Of a stretch of 64,000 nt of DNA, positions 62,050-64,000 are shown one piece after another. The notes under the pieces are model-generated. The model was not told where the DNA came from, searched no databases, and saw only the letters and a list, made by a program, of their open reading frames with translations. The stretch covers positions 4,763,501 through 4,827,500 of the forward strand of contig NC_081822.1 in the NCBI RefSeq assembly GCF_030704535.1, given 5' to 3'. This DNA is from Vitis vinifera (taxonomy: Eukaryota; Streptophyta; Magnoliopsida; Vitales; Vitaceae). Both the position numbers and the translations under genes were made by a program. Position 1 is the stretch's first letter, and each line of letters begins with the position of its first letter.

Positions 62050-63898
62050 GATTGTAAGGCTTTTGATTGCAATCAAGCAATAATACCAACCTAGTGAGTT
62101 GAACATGATCAATGTTGATGTTAAAGAGGATACTCTTGTCAAGATTGACTTTAAGTCAAGATATCTACTCAAACACTAACAAAATAATCTTAAGAGTATG
62201 CAATTCTTCCGCATATGCTCTAAAAAAGAAAATAGTGTCATATGCAAATTGCAGATGGGACACTCTTGTTCTATTCCTACTTGCACTAAAGCCATCCAAT
62301 AACCTACTCCCCTCAACTCTTAACATCATCCTACTTAACACATCAACTACAATGGTAAAGAAAAAAACGGATAAAGGATCTCCTTGTCTTAGTCCTCTAA
62401 TTGCTTTAACCCAGCCTTTGGCATTTCCATTCACTAGGATTGCGAAAGTTACCAAGGACAAACAACTTTTCATTCAAGTCCTCCATCTAAGACTAAATCC
62501 CTTCTCTTCTAATACATGATCTTAAAAACCTCAATCCATATGATCATAAGTCTTTTCAAAATCAATTTCGAAAACTACCATTTCTTCTCTTAAGCATCTT
62601 TTCTCATCCATTATCTCATTGGCTATCAATATTGCATCCAAAATTTGCCTTTCATAGACAAAAGCTCCTCGTATAGCATAGATAGTTTCATGAAGGCCAC
62701 CTTTTAGTCACTTTGATAAGACTTTGGCTATGATCTCATAAAAACATGTGATCAAGCTATTAAATCTAAAGTCAAAAATCTTTTTGGTCCGACTCCTTTT
62801 TGGGCACTAGAGCTATGAAGGTGGCATTGGTATTTTGATTAATTATCCCACTTTTGTGTAACTCTGAAAACACCCCCACTAAATCCTCTTTGATCACATC
62901 CCAACACTCTTGAAATATAGCAATGGTAAAACTATCAAGCCCAAGTGTCTTATCCTTATCTAACTGAAAAATAGCTTTATAAATCTCTTATTCGATAAAG
63001 AAAACGTCCAGCCTAGAAGCACTTTCTGCTAAGATGGGTAACTAATCTAAACCTTCTAACCTCCAAGACTCTCCAAGGAGGCTCATATAAAGCTTTTCAA
63101 AAAAATGCAATATCTCCTCTGAGAAATTCTCAATGTTATCTAGCATTGTTCCTCTTTTATTCTCCAAGATCTTGATATACTTTCTATTCCGTCTACCATT
63201 AGCCACCCTATGAAAAAACTTTAAATTATAATCCCCTTCTTTTACCCACTTCACCCTAACTTATTGTCTCCAATGCACCTCTTCCCTTAACAATAGTTCC
63301 CCCAACTCTCCTTTTCTCAATGTCTTCTGTACTAAAAGCTCAAGAGACAAGTCCCCTCTTTGCTTAATAACATCAATACTAGTAATAACATTAAGGATAC
63401 TCTTCTTCCTCTTTTTCAACTCTCCAAAAGATTCCTGATTCCATTCTTTCAATTTGAACTTAAAAAATTGTAACTTCCTCATGAACATATGCCCTTCTCA
63501 TTCATCACTTTGAAATTCTCTCTACCATCTACTAAAACAATCTTTGAAATCGGGATGGAACAACATGTTCTCAATCTAAAAGGAGTTGGTCCCCACTTAA
63601 AAGGGTTCGTGTCGAGAACAATTGGGCAATGATCAAAGGTCTATCTAGGTAAAACTTCTTAAAGACTTTGGGGAAAATTTTGCTCCCAATCATTTGAGTA
63701 TAAAAATTTGTCCAATCTCTTATACACGAGAATCTTGAATATTTGACCAAGTAGAAGAAGCATTCCGTAAAAGGGGGTTGATTAACTCACGCTCTCTTAT
63801 AAAACCATCAAAGTCCCTCATACTAAATATTAATCTAGAACCACCCAATTTTTCTAAAATTCCCCTTATGACGTTAAAATCTCCCCTCTCTCCCTCAA
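62050..63898 (-). mobile_element. Decayed LINE (L1-type), minus orientation
   Basis: Read on the minus strand from right to left: an endonuclease piece (GDFNVIRGILEK, 63720-63880); a linker piece with KLKEWNQESFGELK (63261-63488) and WVKEGDYNLKFFHRVANGRR (63042-63254); then reverse transcriptase pieces, FVYERQILDAILIANEIMDEK (about 62625-62690), IDFEKTYDHMD (about 62540-62570), [16 protein letters not shown] and FAYDTIFFFRA (62165-62473), and LDKSILFNINIDHVQLTRL (about 62080-62150). Many frameshifts and stops. It seems to lack its 3' end, and its endonuclease is interrupted by the next element. Confidence 0.85.
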
Positions 63899-64000
63899 TT
63901 TTTTTTTTTTTGATAGGCAAAAGCACAAAGATATATTATAGAAAGGGAGCTTGAAAGGCAACCCAGAGCATACAGGGAGTATACAAGAGACACCTAAAAC
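63899..64000 (-). mobile_element. 3' end of a younger LINE inserted in the older LINE
   Basis: A T-run at 63899-63911 followed by TGATAGGCAAAAGCAC...GGGAGTATAC is the reverse complement of a LINE 3' end with poly-A, of the same type as those at 57.3 kb and 1.65 kb. It continues past the right edge. The insertion point is directly before the GDFN motif of the older endonuclease. Confidence 0.8.

Noticed and set aside
61829..62083. Plus-strand 84-residue frame rich in Pro and Leu
   Set aside because: It overlaps the decayed edge of a minus-strand LINE; more likely transposon debris than a gene.
1..64000. CRISPR array, phage, plasmid or bacterial defence system
   Set aside because: No regular short repeats with unique spacers and no prokaryotic genes; split genes and plant retroelements show a plant nuclear genome.

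Overview
This window is nuclear DNA of a flowering plant. It has AT-rich intergenic DNA, genes split into many GT-AG exons, a tRNA-Met-primed Copia retrotransposon and several plant L1-type LINEs. The proteins and repeats look like those of a woody eudicot, and grapevine (Vitis) is my best guess from memory, not a search result. I saw no bacterial, plasmid, CRISPR or organellar sequence and recognised no tRNA, rRNA or miRNA gene.

Six protein-coding genes can be supported, all on the minus strand. From left to right they are: TL29/APX4, a thylakoid-lumen ascorbate-peroxidase-like protein (926-5154; its last exon lies off the left edge); a Golgi-type O-fucosyltransferase family protein (6301-12809; 12 exons, complete, one GC-AG intron); a small Cys/His-motif protein of unknown function (21371-21883); mitochondrial ribosomal protein mL41 (24725-27312; 3 exons); an HD-Zip class I transcription factor (40050-41470; 3 exons); and the catalytic subunit of queuine tRNA-ribosyltransferase, QTRT1/TGT (48906-61164; 11 exons seen, 5' exons off the right edge). 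Exon boundaries were worked out by hand from splice sites, reading phase and family conservation. They do not form a pathway; this is an ordinary plant gene neighbourhood.

Mobile DNA supplies most of the structure between and inside genes. At 28682-34885 a Mutator-like element, bounded by a 9-bp target duplication and imperfect ~200-bp inverted ends, carries a nearly intact Copia element (29562-34335, 5-bp target duplication, LTRs about 98.6% identical). The Copia polyprotein is broken by one nonsense codon, one late frameshift and loss of an RNase H catalytic Asp. At 15260-16085 lies a long foldback (inverted-repeat) element. LINE pieces sit in TL29 intron 8 and in several QTRT1 introns, including a nearly complete but decayed LINE at 53677-57366 with an 8-bp target duplication, and a LINE inserted into an older LINE at the right edge. 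The 34.9-36.8 kb stretch holds a (TA)32 microsatellite, a degenerate ~100-bp tandem array and a stray arm related to the Mutator-like ends.

No clear new biological system was found. The observations most worth checking are the nested Mutator-like/Copia insertion, the foldback element, the GC-AG intron, the telo-box leader of mL41, the transition-type stop codons in the large LINE, and the LINE-swollen QTRT1 introns.
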